Positions 26,066-35,432 of a stretch of 64,000 bases of DNA are shown one piece after another (the stretch's first letter is position 1; every line of letters starts with the position of its first letter). Origin of the DNA: a bacterium (lineage in GTDB: Bacteria > Zhuqueibacterota > QNDG01 > JAGLOF01); NCBI GenBank assembly GCA_023139105.1, contig JAGLOF010000004.1, forward strand, positions 41,773-105,772. The letters are read 5' to 3'. The position numbers and the translations under genes are program-made. The notes under the pieces were generated by a model that was given only the letters and a program-made list of their open reading frames with translations, had not been told where the DNA came from and did no database searches.

Positions 26066-27415
26066 TTACGAATCCTGTCCATATTGTTTCAAACGACTTA
26101 TCAACGTGGTTCTTGATATCTGCAAAATCTCAGCTGCCCGTTTTTTATTATTTTGATGACGTTTAAGCACTGATAATATATACTGCTTTTCAATCTCTGC
26201 CAAAGGCATATCCCTACCCATCTCCATAATATCCCCGGTCATTTTTATCCGGCGGAATTGCGGCCCCAGATGTTCGGTTCTAATCTCATTCCCATCGCAA
26301 ACTATCATGGAATGTTCTATGGTATTTTCCAGTTCACGCACATTGCCCGGCCATGGATACTGGTGAAACAGAGCCAAAGTCTGCGGATGAAGATGCATGG
26401 GCGGCTTGTCCATCTTTTTTGCACAAAGCTCCAGAAACCGCTGACAGAGCACGGCAATATCTTCTTTACGCTCTCTAAGTGGAGGTATATGAATTACAGC
26501 TACTGACAGACGATAAAACAGATCCTCTCTAAACTCTTTATTCTTTATATGTTGCTCCAAATCACGATTTGATGCAGCAATAATACGCACATCACTCTGC
26601 CTCTCCGAAACTTCACCGATACGCCTGAATTTTCCATTATCAAGAAAGCGCAGCAACCTGACCTGAAGAGCCTGTGGAGACTCACCTATCTCATCCAGAA
26701 ACAGTGTTCCACCATCGGCTTCTTCTATCAAACCGCGTTTTGTAGACACAGCACCTGTAAAAGCACCCTTACTATGCCCAAAAAGCTCACTGTCCAGTAA
26801 TGTATCGGCAAAAGCACCGCAATTAATAGGAATAAAGGGTTTGTCTTTGCGCTGACTGAGATGATGTACGGCTATGGCTATCAATTCCTTGCCTACACCA
26901 CTCTCACCACCAATGAGTACTGGAATAGACCAGTCGGCAACTAAGGCCACCTGCCGCATTACTTCCCGCATCTGCGGACTGGCCGCAACCATATCATCAT
27001 ATAAATAATGCTCAGCGAGCACCGTTCGCAAATGTCTGACCGTTCGTTTCAAATCCATCTGGGCAATTAGTCTGTTTAAGATTTGCTCCAGATAATCCAT
27101 TGCAAATGGTTTCACTACAAAATCAGCCGCCCCCCGGCGTATAGCCTCAACCGCTCTGTCAATAGTACCATGTGCACTCATCAAAAGCACTTCAGTATAA
27201 GGGCTGACCTGCCGTACTTGTTCTAATAGTGCCAGACCATCCATTGGCTCCATGATTAGATCTGTCAACATCAGATCATAAATTTCTTCACCAATTTTTT
27301 GCAATGCCTCAGGGCCGCTGGCTGCCTCTACAACCTCATGGCCCCAGCCCTCCAAAGCTATAGCTAAAGTTCTACGTAAATTTTTTTCATCATCAACAAC
27401 GAGTATTCTAATCAT
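26066..27415 (-). CDS. NtrC-family sigma-54 response regulator (second)
   Basis: A 449-aa regulator: receiver (about 1-120; LMLTDLIMEPMDG), AAA+ (about 140-370; [27 protein letters not shown]) and a C-terminal Fis HTH (NNKKRAAEILQISRTTLISRL). ATG 27415 gives MIRILVVDDEK and overlaps the kinase stop by 8 bp; a longer frame beginning at 27508 lies inside the kinase gene and is unlikely. It pairs with the large kinase upstream. A plausible target is the sigma-54-like site at 25853 next door. Confidence 0.92.
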   Translation of the reverse strand: MIRILVVDDEKNLRRTLAIALEGWGHEVVEAASGPEALQKIGEEIYDLMLTDLIMEPMDGLALLEQVRQVSPYTEVLLMSAHGTIDRAVEAIRRGAADFVVKPFAMDYLEQILNRLIAQMDLKRTVRHLRTVLAEHYLYDDMVAASPQMREVMRQVALVADWSIPVLIGGESGVGKELIAIAVHHLSQRKDKPFIPINCGAFADTLLDSELFGHSKGAFTGAVSTKRGLIEEADGGTLFLDEIGESPQALQVRLLRFLDNGKFRRIGEVSERQSDVRIIAASNRDLEQHIKNKEFREDLFYRLSVAVIHIPPLRERKEDIAVLCQRFLELCAKKMDKPPMHLHPQTLALFHQYPWPGNVRELENTIEHSMIVCDGNEIRTEHLGPQFRRIKMTGDIMEMGRDMPLAEIEKQYILSVLKRHQNNKKRAAEILQISRTTLISRLKQYGQDS

Positions 27416-30218
27416 TATCTCCCCGAAATAATGGCAAATGTACTTGTACGCAGGTTCCTTTGCTCTCCTCACTTTGAATAGTAAGATAACCGCCATGTGC
27501 TTCCACATGTGTTTTTACTATATGCATTCCTAAACCCATACCCCTGACCTTGGTAGAAAAATAGGGCTCAAAAATTCTTTCCAGATTCTCATTAGCAATA
27601 CCGGGCCCATTATCTTTTATTTCAATCAGTATGGCGGAATGTGTTTTTCTACCTTCACGTTTCAAATGTACTTCCACAAAACCACCTTCATGCACTGCCT
27701 GGAGACTATTTTTTATCAGATTCATCACTACTTGTTCAATAGCATCAGGATCAATAGAAATCAGGGGTAGTCGTGAACCAATTTTCCGAACAATCTTTCT
27801 CCCGAATGTCAATTCAACATCTTGATCCAGAATAAATACAGCCTTACGTATGACATCGGCTATATCACATTCGGCAAATTGCAGCCTCTTTGGTTTGGAA
27901 AACTCCCTAAGTTCATTTACAGAACGTTCAAGCCTTTCTGTCTCCCATCCAATAATATCAAGCAGTTCTTTCATGCGCCCTTCCAATTGAAGCCGGCCCT
28001 GCAAAACTTGAATAGAATTTGAAATGGCTGCCAGGGGATTACCTATTTCATGTACAACATTACTGGCCATAGCTCCAAGGCCTGCCAGCTTTTCAGATTC
28101 AACCAATTTTTCCTGAGTAATCTCTAATTTCTTAAGTGCAAGATGTGCCTCACGGTACAGGCGTCCATTATGAACTGCCAGACCTATGTGATGCCCCACC
28201 TGTATTAAAAATGCGATATCGGTTCCTGTTGAAAATTTACTTATTTCATCAAAAAAGATCAAAGTCCCTATAACTCGGGCTCCTTCTTTCAATGGTACTA
28301 TCAAACCATGAGGTTTACCACTGAAACTTGCCAGTTCCGGATCAAAGCGTATAACAATGCCCAGATCCTTGGGTGTTAATACGGCAATTTCACCTGCCCG
28401 AATAAGCCTGAATAATATTGACCCTGAATCCTTTGACCTCTGTATAAATTTTGTCGACATCTCACCTTCAAGGCCTTTTTGAATAATAAAACCCTCGCTA
28501 CCTTTACGATGGTCAAAGAGGTATAGGACACCTGCAGCATATTCTGTAAGTCTCAGCACTTCATCCAGAGCCGCTTCCCCTATTGGCTGAAGTTCCAACG
28601 AACCACTGACTCTCCTTGCAAGATCATTTAATGATTTTAATTGATAATTTCTATTAGATATCTCCAATTCCATCTCTTTGCGCTGAGAAATATCAGTAAA
28701 AGTTGTAAAAACAGCACCAAATCTCTGTTCTATCTGACCTGCTCCCACAGGAGTTGCATCCATCAATAACCACTTGCGCTTATATTCAGGAGTTAACAAC
28801 CCCAATACTACATCCTGCTGAGGCAATTGCAAATTTAAGGCTTTTATTACAGGGTGCTGAGTCTTACTAATAGAGGTTCCATCTTCTGTAATTATATCCC
28901 AACATGAATCAAGAACGGAAAGGCCAACCATCTGTGTCAAATGGCGCCCTAAAATTACTTCAGCTGCGGGATTAGAGGCAATAATTCTACCGGTTTTATT
29001 ATAATAGACGACACCCTGAGCCATTGTCTCAAACAAACCACGATAACGTTCCTCCGAATAACGAAGGGCATTTTCGGTTTGACGGCGGGCAGTAATATCA
29101 ATACCCATGACAAAATAAAAATCAAATTCACCGTATTTCTTTAGCACTGACTTGCCATGCCAGCTTACAAGACGTTCCCGACCGTCTCTGGTGAGTACAC
29201 GTGCCTCACCATCAAAGGGTTCATGGGTCTCCATCATTCTCTTAAAGGTAATGCCATGAGTGTCTTCCGCAATAAAATCGGGCACAAATGCCTTTCCGAG
29301 TACTTCTTTCATTGAATACCCCAAAGCCTGACAGATTGCATGATTCATCATTAATATGCGGCCCTCAACATCAATTGCTACATAAAATGAAGGTGAAACA
29401 TGCAGAAGCGTATTAATAAAGTCACGCTCTTCCTGAGCCAGATCCAATGCCTTACGTCTTGCTGTAATATCTTTAATTACCAATACCGTGCCCAGCACAT
29501 CACCATGCTGGTTCCTGATTGGTGCAGCTGATTCATCGACAGATATCCTCTGCCCGGCATGGGTGATAAGAATAGTATCTCCATCTACTGACCTTACTAC
29601 TCCTCCCTTACCAGCTACATCAGGAAGCAAATCAAGCCCCTCTCCGGATGTTTCATCATGTAGAGAGACCACATCTGTTAACTGGCGGCCAATAGCAGCG
29701 TCCGTAGATACTCCGATAAGTTGTTCAGCCGCTCTATTAAAAAAAATTATCTCAGAGACATCATTAGTTGCAATAACGCTATCTACCATACTGCCAAGAG
29801 TAGTTGAAAACCAGGCCTCACTATCTCGCAGCTTCTTCTCCATGGCATGTTTGTACAGAGCCATCTCAACTGTACTCTGTAGTTCACGCTCATTAAACGG
29901 TTTTATCATATAGCCAAAAGGATCCGTTGATTTTGCCTGATCAAGAGTTTGCAAGTCAGCATAGGCTGTAAGATATACAACAGGAATATTATATTCGGAT
30001 CGAATTTTGCGAGTAACCTCAATGCCCGTCATCCTGCCCTTGATGACAATATCCATCATTATTAAATCAGGCTCAAGCTTGCGTACAATATTCAGGGCAT
30101 CTCTTCCGGAAGATGCAATAGCAATAACATCATATCCAAGATTGAGCAGACTGCGCCTTATATCCTCGGCAACAATATGTTCATCTTCTACTATCAGGAT
30201 ACGGGCTTTTTCTTTCAT
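27408..30218 (-). CDS. Multi-sensor kinase REC-PASx3-GAF-HisKA-HATPase
   Basis: A 936-aa soluble kinase. An N-terminal receiver (1-125; Asp56 in LIMMDIVIKG) has the KPFNERELQ end. Three PAS domains (about 135-245, 270-385, 390-510) and a GAF domain (about 530-690; LNDLARRVSGSLEL) follow. HisKA has SNVVHEIGNPLAAIS; HATPase has VVMNLIKNSLQAV, DNGPGI and GMGLGMHIV. It overlaps the NtrC-type regulator and so is its likely partner. An amino-terminal receiver implies input from another kinase, perhaps the hybrid kinase or lone receivers nearby. No TM, so it senses cytoplasmic signals. Confidence 0.92.
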   Translation of the reverse strand: MKEKARILIVEDEHIVAEDIRRSLLNLGYDVIAIASSGRDALNIVRKLEPDLIMMDIVIKGRMTGIEVTRKIRSEYNIPVVYLTAYADLQTLDQAKSTDPFGYMIKPFNERELQSTVEMALYKHAMEKKLRDSEAWFSTTLGSMVDSVIATNDVSEIIFFNRAAEQLIGVSTDAAIGRQLTDVVSLHDETSGEGLDLLPDVAGKGGVVRSVDGDTILITHAGQRISVDESAAPIRNQHGDVLGTVLVIKDITARRKALDLAQEERDFINTLLHVSPSFYVAIDVEGRILMMNHAICQALGYSMKEVLGKAFVPDFIAEDTHGITFKRMMETHEPFDGEARVLTRDGRERLVSWHGKSVLKKYGEFDFYFVMGIDITARRQTENALRYSEERYRGLFETMAQGVVYYNKTGRIIASNPAAEVILGRHLTQMVGLSVLDSCWDIITEDGTSISKTQHPVIKALNLQLPQQDVVLGLLTPEYKRKWLLMDATPVGAGQIEQRFGAVFTTFTDISQRKEMELEISNRNYQLKSLNDLARRVSGSLELQPIGEAALDEVLRLTEYAAGVLYLFDHRKGSEGFIIQKGLEGEMSTKFIQRSKDSGSILFRLIRAGEIAVLTPKDLGIVIRFDPELASFSGKPHGLIVPLKEGARVIGTLIFFDEISKFSTGTDIAFLIQVGHHIGLAVHNGRLYREAHLALKKLEITQEKLVESEKLAGLGAMASNVVHEIGNPLAAISNSIQVLQGRLQLEGRMKELLDIIGWETERLERSVNELREFSKPKRLQFAECDIADVIRKAVFILDQDVELTFGRKIVRKIGSRLPLISIDPDAIEQVVMNLIKNSLQAVHEGGFVEVHLKREGRKTHSAILIEIKDNGPGIANENLERIFEPYFSTKVRGMGLGMHIVKTHVEAHGGYLTIQSEESKGTCVQVHLPLFRGDND

Positions 30219-30414
30219 GCACCAACCTTCCGTAGGTAATCAATAGTTGGCAGCGACATGCTATGACAGCAAGCCAAATCGTACAAAAACAATATATAGA
30301 GGTTTTACATGGATCATAATATAGGTGTGTTCAATATATGAACATTCAATAGATAAATCAAGTTCTTATGAAATCTGGTTTTACCGGGTATTCTATGGAT
30401 TAATAACCTAAAAT

Positions 30415-30448
30415 ATTAAAGGGCTGATCTTGAGACCAGCCCTTTAAT
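30415..30448 (-). terminator. Hairpin terminator after the peptidyl-prolyl isomerase gene
   Basis: ATTAAAGGGCTG and CAGCCCTTTAAT form a perfect 12-bp stem around a 10-nt loop, followed on the minus strand by ATTTTAG. It lies about 70 nt beyond the stop at 30517. Because the stem is flanked by A/T on both sides it could work in both directions. Confidence 0.75.
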
Positions 30449-30516
30449 AAAATATCAAACAAAATTTAATAAACAAGAAATGAGTATTGGGTGTAGATTG
30501 TTGAAATTTGACAACA

Positions 30517-31557
30517 CTAACACTCAATCAGATCAAAATGCTCTTTATATTTACTCTGTTCTTTTAATTCCTCTAATAAATCAATATAAGCTTGACGCTG
30601 CCTTGATTGTTTCATCTCCATCTCCATCTGCGCTCTTACCTCTTCAAATGGCCTGGTCTCTTTCTTGCGATTGATAATTTTGATGATGTGATAGCCAAAT
30701 TGTGTCTCTACAAGATCACTGATAGTCCCTACAGGAAGATTGAATGAGGCATCATTAAATGCTTTAACCATTTTACCTCTGGTAAAGTCCTCATAGAGAC
30801 CGCCAGTCTCTTTTGAACCGTTATCATCTGTAAATTCCTTTGCCAATGCGGCAAAATCTTCACCGGCTCTGGCACGCACAAGAATAGATTCAGCTTTCTT
30901 TATTACTTCAGCCTTTTCTTCATCGGAGCGGCCACTGGTTTCAAATAGTATATGCCGGACAGAGGCAGATTTATCCTGATCATAGGCTGCCTTCAAGTCA
31001 TCTTCTGTAATCTGAAGTTCTTTCTCAATATGTTCATTCATATACTTCCTGATACTCATCTGCACACTGACATCTTCTCTGACATAATCAAGCGAAAAAC
31101 CCTGCGCTTCTATAATTTTTAAAAATTTATCCTTGCCTCCCTGAGCCTGGAAAAACTGTTCCAATTGAGCATCAACAGTACTATCGGTGGCAACAACACC
31201 TTCTTTTTTCACCTTGGCAGCCAGAAGTTTTTTTTCGGCTTCACTACTGGCAGATCTTTGTATGGTTGCCTTTATCTGTGCCATAGGCAAAGTCTTTAAA
31301 TTATCTTTATAACGACTGAGCTGTGCATATAGACCCGGCATTATATCATATGTCCAAATATTGAAACCGGATGATTCGATCAATACAACAGGTTTATCCG
31401 GATGCATCACCTCAAGATCCAATGAATCACTTAACATCTTGAAAAATTCATAGCGTTCCGAACCCGTTTCAAAGGGCATATCCGGTGCCTTCTGTCCACA
31501 ACCGGCGAGAATGGTAATCAGCATAATAACAACAGCCACTGGAAACAACTTTTTCAT
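30517..31557 (-). CDS. Lipoprotein peptidyl-prolyl isomerase (PpiC/parvulin, SurA/PrsA-like)
   Basis: A 346-aa exported protein. The signal peptide ends in the lipobox LAGC. A SurA-like N-terminal chaperone region (about 30-190) precedes a parvulin rotamase domain (about 195-300) with VRHILFETSG, KETGGLYEDF and FGYHIIKI. It would fold periplasmic or outer membrane proteins from a lipid anchor. ATG 31557 (MKKLFPVAVV) is chosen because GGAGAAGAAG directly precedes it; ATG 31569 overlaps that ribosome site. Monocistronic in appearance. Confidence 0.9.
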   Translation of the reverse strand: MKKLFPVAVVIMLITILAGCGQKAPDMPFETGSERYEFFKMLSDSLDLEVMHPDKPVVLIESSGFNIWTYDIMPGLYAQLSRYKDNLKTLPMAQIKATIQRSASSEAEKKLLAAKVKKEGVVATDSTVDAQLEQFFQAQGGKDKFLKIIEAQGFSLDYVREDVSVQMSIRKYMNEHIEKELQITEDDLKAAYDQDKSASVRHILFETSGRSDEEKAEVIKKAESILVRARAGEDFAALAKEFTDDNGSKETGGLYEDFTRGKMVKAFNDASFNLPVGTISDLVETQFGYHIIKIINRKKETRPFEEVRAQMEMEMKQSRQRQAYIDLLEELKEQSKYKEHFDLIEC

Positions 31558-31680
31558 CTTCTTCTCCATATTTTTAATTTTTATATTTTTTTTAAATGAC
31601 TAGAATTGAGCTTAAGGTAAGAAATTCTTGGAATAAGTCCAATTTATTTTTAGTTCTTTGTTGATTCTAATTAATAATAA

Positions 31681-31812
31681 CCTGAAATCCGCTCTTACCC
31701 GTGTAATCTGTGTCATCCGTGTTCCATTGCTCTTGCTCTTTTATTCATATCAGGAATCCGCTCTTATCCGCTTAATCCGCGTCATCTGTGTTCAATTGCT
31801 CCTGCTCTTGTC
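31681..31812. repeat. Tandem imperfect repeat of about 70 bp
   Basis: Two copies are seen. The first contains AATCCGCTCTTACCCGTGTA, GTGTCATCCGTGTTCCATTG and CTCTTGCTCTT. The second contains AATCCGCTCTTATCCGCTTA, GCGTCATCTGTGTTCAATTG and CTCCTGCTCTT. Related text occurs at 22641-22735 and more weakly near 63880-63920, so this is a dispersed non-coding repeat family. Confidence 0.7.
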
Positions 31813-31815
31813 AGA

Positions 31816-33177
31816 TCATTCTGAAGTCAATACAGAATCAGGATGAACAACAGATGTAATTCTGGCAATGCCCTCAAGCAAGCTTCCCTTTCGGCGGGAG
31901 GTATTTAAATCCTTACCCGGTGTCAATGTTGTCAACACTGCCTGGCCAATAATATGCCGCCCCTCTCTACCAAAGAGAGACTTGGTCTTGAGTCCCCAGA
32001 GATTATGGAAGATCATGGGCTGCTTATTATATTGTCCTGCATAGAGCATAATATGCCCGGGACGCCATATTAACGAGAGATAGGGCACACCATGTCCAAC
32101 AATAGCCTTTCTCTTATCTCCGGCATGTAAATGCAACAGATCAACCTGAAAAGGCGTCAAAGCAGCCTGAGCACTGGAATGGCGCGGCAGCCAAATACCA
32201 AAAGGTGTGTAAAAATCTTTAATCATTGCCGAACAATCCCTGTTCTTAAAGAGCCCTCCCCAACCATAGGGTTGCCGGAGAAATTCTTCTGTCAATTTTG
32301 ATGCATGACACATTGTCAATAACCATGGCATTATTACTGCCTGCGTCCTCTTAATATATCCACAACGAATTTCACCATACATTCTTCCTGATGATAATAC
32401 CGCCTCAACTATCCAATGTGTCTTTGTTGAATCTATCAGAGGAAAAACTGCTCCTATCATTGCTTGAAACAAAAAATGGCCACTACTGTCAAGCACTGCC
32501 ACAGGTTCTTTTACCGGGGTAATATATGATGAGTGTATCCTGATTTTTTGCACATTGGTATCAAGCCGGCAGATCTCAGGCGCAGGAACCCAGCCCATTG
32601 CATGATGTGAATCAACAAGCAGCCAGGCCTTGTCCAAACTCTGATTAAGAACTCTCAACGGTGTATTAACAGGCAAAGCTGAATTCTGTAGATAATCGAA
32701 AGGGAAACCTTCACCGGCCTTATTAAAATCCAGGTAGAACGGATGATGTGTTGGCAGAGCCCTGAGACTGCTGCGAACTGTATTCATGCCCAACCAGGAA
32801 TTCTCTCCATAATGAAGCGAATCAGCATTAATAATCAATTGCTGCACCCATTGATCTCTATGCGGTAATTTATTTTCACCATAACCTTGAGCAGACATGA
32901 TAAATGCAGCAGCCCAATAGGCTTGTCGCACTGTATGTGTAAGTGTATCCTCACACCATGGCCTGAACATCTTTTGCTTAAAAGAAGCATACAGCTCTTC
33001 CTGATATGCCGATGAAATCAGCAGCGTGCCCGCATCATAATTCCTTAGATAATGACCAGGAGCTTGCGGATATGGAAAGCGTGGTTGTGAATAATGTATT
33101 GAGGATGAACAACTGATCAAAAAAAACAGGCTGATCAAAAATATTAAATAAAAACCAACTTTGTTACTCTTTTGCAT
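31816..33177 (-). CDS. NlpC/P60 lipoprotein endopeptidase with SH3 domains
   Basis: A 453-aa exported protein. The lipobox LISC places the lipidated Cys at 23. An N-terminal helical region (about 40-150) is followed by tandem SH3-like domains (about 160-280; PVNTPLRVLN, WLLVDS, MGWVPAPE). The C-terminal NlpC/P60 domain (about 290-425) has YGWGGLFKNRDCSAMI with Cys315, RPGHIMLY with His374, and IFHNLWG. This is the layout of SH3-NlpC/P60 peptidoglycan gamma-D-glutamyl-diamino acid endopeptidases. It probably trims cell wall peptides at the envelope. The 3' end runs nearly into a tandem repeat. Confidence 0.88.
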   Translation of the reverse strand: MQKSNKVGFYLIFLISLFFLISCSSSIHYSQPRFPYPQAPGHYLRNYDAGTLLISSAYQEELYASFKQKMFRPWCEDTLTHTVRQAYWAAAFIMSAQGYGENKLPHRDQWVQQLIINADSLHYGENSWLGMNTVRSSLRALPTHHPFYLDFNKAGEGFPFDYLQNSALPVNTPLRVLNQSLDKAWLLVDSHHAMGWVPAPEICRLDTNVQKIRIHSSYITPVKEPVAVLDSSGHFLFQAMIGAVFPLIDSTKTHWIVEAVLSSGRMYGEIRCGYIKRTQAVIMPWLLTMCHASKLTEEFLRQPYGWGGLFKNRDCSAMIKDFYTPFGIWLPRHSSAQAALTPFQVDLLHLHAGDKRKAIVGHGVPYLSLIWRPGHIMLYAGQYNKQPMIFHNLWGLKTKSLFGREGRHIIGQAVLTTLTPGKDLNTSRRKGSLLEGIARITSVVHPDSVLTSE

Positions 33178-33197
33178 ACATTAGTCCACATACTTTT

Positions 33198-33443
33198 CTA
33201 CTTTAACTCAATTAACTGCCCTGTAAATGATTCTGCACATTTAACAAAAACAGTAGTTCGTAATTGTGATACAATATATTGAAGCCGCCCTGCAAATGAC
33301 TCATCACCATCTGGCTCCGATATAGCAAGTCCTATAAAAACTATATCAGCATCACGGCTGGCATCAAGCATTATTTCAATATATGATTTATGGCTCTGCT
33401 TGACAAGTACATTAGAGTTTACAGGAATAATAATCTCATGGCA
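33198..33443 (-). pseudogene. Remnant of a transporter C-terminal domain
   Basis: An 81-codon open stretch bounded by stops reads HEIIIPVNSNVLVKQ, then DASRDADIVFIGLAI, then LRTTVFVKCAESFTGQLIEL. It has no start codon near its beginning. The DADIVFIGL and TTVFV...F.G phrases resemble the cytoplasmic C-terminal region of SLC12-like (Na-K-Cl/APC) transporters. It therefore looks like the tail of a deleted gene. The rest of the 427-bp gap holds only a hairpin at 33478-33504. Confidence 0.5.
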
Positions 33444-33477
33444 CTACAATGATTACAAAATAGATGGACTTTATTTC

Positions 33478-33504
33478 TTTTCGTTAAAAACCTTTTAACG
33501 AAAA
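33478..33504. other. Tight 12-bp hairpin upstream of the LytS-type kinase
   Basis: TTTTCGTTAAAA and TTTTAACGAAAA are exact complements around a 3-nt loop, 100 bp before the kinase start. On the plus strand the stem is followed by AAGAGCCC with no T-run; on the minus strand the next bases are AAATAAAG. It could be an operator (TTCGTTAAAA half-sites) or a relic terminator of the decayed gene. Confidence 0.5.
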
Positions 33505-33604
33505 AAGAGCCCGCTCACCACAAACAACTGTACATTTTACACTATTAGCTTTACTTTAAGAGAGAATTTTGTATTTTAAATCAATCAACACTCACAGGTG
33601 ACAC

Positions 33605-34705
33605 TTGAATATCAAATTTACAAAACCTCGCAGCATTTCATTCTGGGCTATCCAGGGTACTTTGTGGTCAGGATTTACTTTGGCCTATCTGTTCTTCTAT
33701 TACCCATCTATACGTAATTTAAGACATGTCATCGGCGTATGTCTCATAGCCATTACCGGTTTCTGCTGCACCTCATTATTAAGGTTCTACTACCACCGGA
33801 TCAATCCCGTAGGCATGAATCTATCCAGGCTATTAAGAATTGTCTTATTATCATCTATTGTTGGAACTCTGGCCTGGTATTCATTAGATCAGGGACTTAG
33901 CGGATTTTTAAATGGCTGGTCTTCTATAATCAAGCTTATCAGAAGTCCGAGATTTATAATTTCTATAGCCAGCTCCCTGATGTCCAAATTCATTCTTGTG
34001 AGCGGGTGGAGTGCTTCATATTTTGCATTTAAACTCTGGACTGCCTGGTCATCTCAAAAAGAACAGACTGACAAGGCCAGAGCCCTGGCACAAGAAGCAC
34101 AGCTACAGATGTTACGCTATCAACTGAATCCCCATTTTTTATTTAATTCCCTCAACTCCATACGTGCCCTGGTTGATGAAGACAGCAGTCAGGCAAAAGC
34201 AATGATCACCGAACTTTCCGAGTTTCTCCGCTACTCGCTTATCAACAAGCAATATAGCTTTGTTCCGTTAAGACAGGAAATTGAAGCCACACGCCTTTAT
34301 CTGTCTATTCAAAAAAAGCGTTATGAAGAAAAACTTGCAATTTCCATTTCAATAGATCCGGATACAGAAGAGTGCCCGGTACTGGGATTTCTTATCCATC
34401 CACTGGTTGAAAATGCAATTAAATACGGCATGAATTCCAGTCCAATGCCGCTACAGCTTATTGTCAAGTCTCAGCGAAAAGATAATCAGTTAATATTTTC
34501 TGTTGCCAACACAGGAAAATGGAAAGATAGAAAAGAACAATCTGCAATGAATGATATTCCCGGCACAGGAACCGGCCTGGAAAACATTAAAAAGAGAATG
34601 GAAAACGCCTATCCGGATCAACATGCCATTCAAATAGACTCAACGAATGGATGGGTAAAAATTACTCTCACAATGCCTTTCAATGACGAGGTTTCTCATG
34701 AGTAA
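33605..34705 (+). CDS. LytS-type sensor histidine kinase (His_kinase family)
   Basis: A 366-aa membrane kinase. Four or so hydrophobic segments (about 12-30, 40-62, 78-96, 115-145) are followed by the His_kinase domain with LNPHFLFNSLNSIRALV carrying the phospho-His. The ATPase portion has PLVENAIKYG and GTGTGLENIKKRM. This type partners LytTR regulators, and one follows with 8-bp overlap. The start is TTG 33605 with AGGTGA 5-6 nt upstream; the first internal ATG would remove the first membrane segments. Confidence 0.92.
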   Translation: MNIKFTKPRSISFWAIQGTLWSGFTLAYLFFYYPSIRNLRHVIGVCLIAITGFCCTSLLRFYYHRINPVGMNLSRLLRIVLLSSIVGTLAWYSLDQGLSGFLNGWSSIIKLIRSPRFIISIASSLMSKFILVSGWSASYFAFKLWTAWSSQKEQTDKARALAQEAQLQMLRYQLNPHFLFNSLNSIRALVDEDSSQAKAMITELSEFLRYSLINKQYSFVPLRQEIEATRLYLSIQKKRYEEKLAISISIDPDTEECPVLGFLIHPLVENAIKYGMNSSPMPLQLIVKSQRKDNQLIFSVANTGKWKDRKEQSAMNDIPGTGTGLENIKKRMENAYPDQHAIQIDSTNGWVKITLTMPFNDEVSHE

Positions 34706-35417
34706 AATCTGGCGTACCTGCCTGATTGATGATGAACGCCTGGCCCGGCAGGATATGAAATCACTCCTAAAAGAACATCCCATGATAAAAATTATTGGCG
34801 AAGCAGATAATGTAAATTCGGCAGTTTCGCTCATTGAAAAGGAGAGACCTGATCTTCTTTTTTTAGATATTCAAATGCCAGGCGAGACAGGATTCGATCT
34901 GCTAAACCGTATTTCATATTCAGGCCGCATCATCTTTGTCACAGCTTATGATGAGTATGCTATCCGGGCTTTTGATATGAATGCACTGGATTATCTACTT
35001 AAACCTGTCAACCCTGAACGTTTAAGTCAGTCTATAGAACGACTTAATCATAGGCTGTCTGAAAACATTGAACGGAAATTGGCTCCAGAAGACCGGCTAT
35101 TTCTCATGATCGACAGGAGTATGTGCTTCATCAGGATTGAAGAAATAACCAGTATCACCGCATCCGGTGACTACACTACAATTAAAACCTCTAAAGATGT
35201 AAGCGGACTGACAAATAAATCGATGAAAGAGTGGGAACATCGGCTTCCGGGAAACCTATTTGCACGCATTCACAGATCCACAATAGTCAATCTGGATGCA
35301 ATTGCTCGTATTGAAGAATGGTTTCACAACTCCTATCATGTGTACATCAAAGATGATCCGGCACCTCTGGTGATGAGTCGCCGTTTTGCAGCAAAATTGA
35401 AACAACGTCTCGGTTAA
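34698..35417 (+). CDS. LytTR-family response regulator
   Basis: A 239-aa regulator. The receiver (1-120) has IDDERLARQD, LLFLDIQMPGETG and LLKPVNPERL. A C-terminal LytTR DNA-binding domain (about 140-238) has EITSITASGDYTTI, FARIHRSTIVNL and VMSRRFAAKLKQRL. ATG 34698, with GAGG upstream, overlaps the kinase stop, so the two are co-translated. LytTR regulators bind direct repeats; none is obvious nearby, so its target is unknown. Confidence 0.93.
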   Translation: MSKIWRTCLIDDERLARQDMKSLLKEHPMIKIIGEADNVNSAVSLIEKERPDLLFLDIQMPGETGFDLLNRISYSGRIIFVTAYDEYAIRAFDMNALDYLLKPVNPERLSQSIERLNHRLSENIERKLAPEDRLFLMIDRSMCFIRIEEITSITASGDYTTIKTSKDVSGLTNKSMKEWEHRLPGNLFARIHRSTIVNLDAIARIEEWFHNSYHVYIKDDPAPLVMSRRFAAKLKQRLG

Positions 35418-35432
35418 CCCATTCGCTTTCCA

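Noticed and set aside
26066..27508. Longer start (27508) for the second NtrC-type regulator
   Set aside because: It adds 31 residues lying inside the kinase gene; ATG 27415 starts right at the receiver domain with a ribosome site.
30219..30414. Sigma-54 site upstream of the large multi-sensor kinase
   Set aside because: No GG/GC pair with ten-base spacing and acceptable flanks was found on the minus strand.
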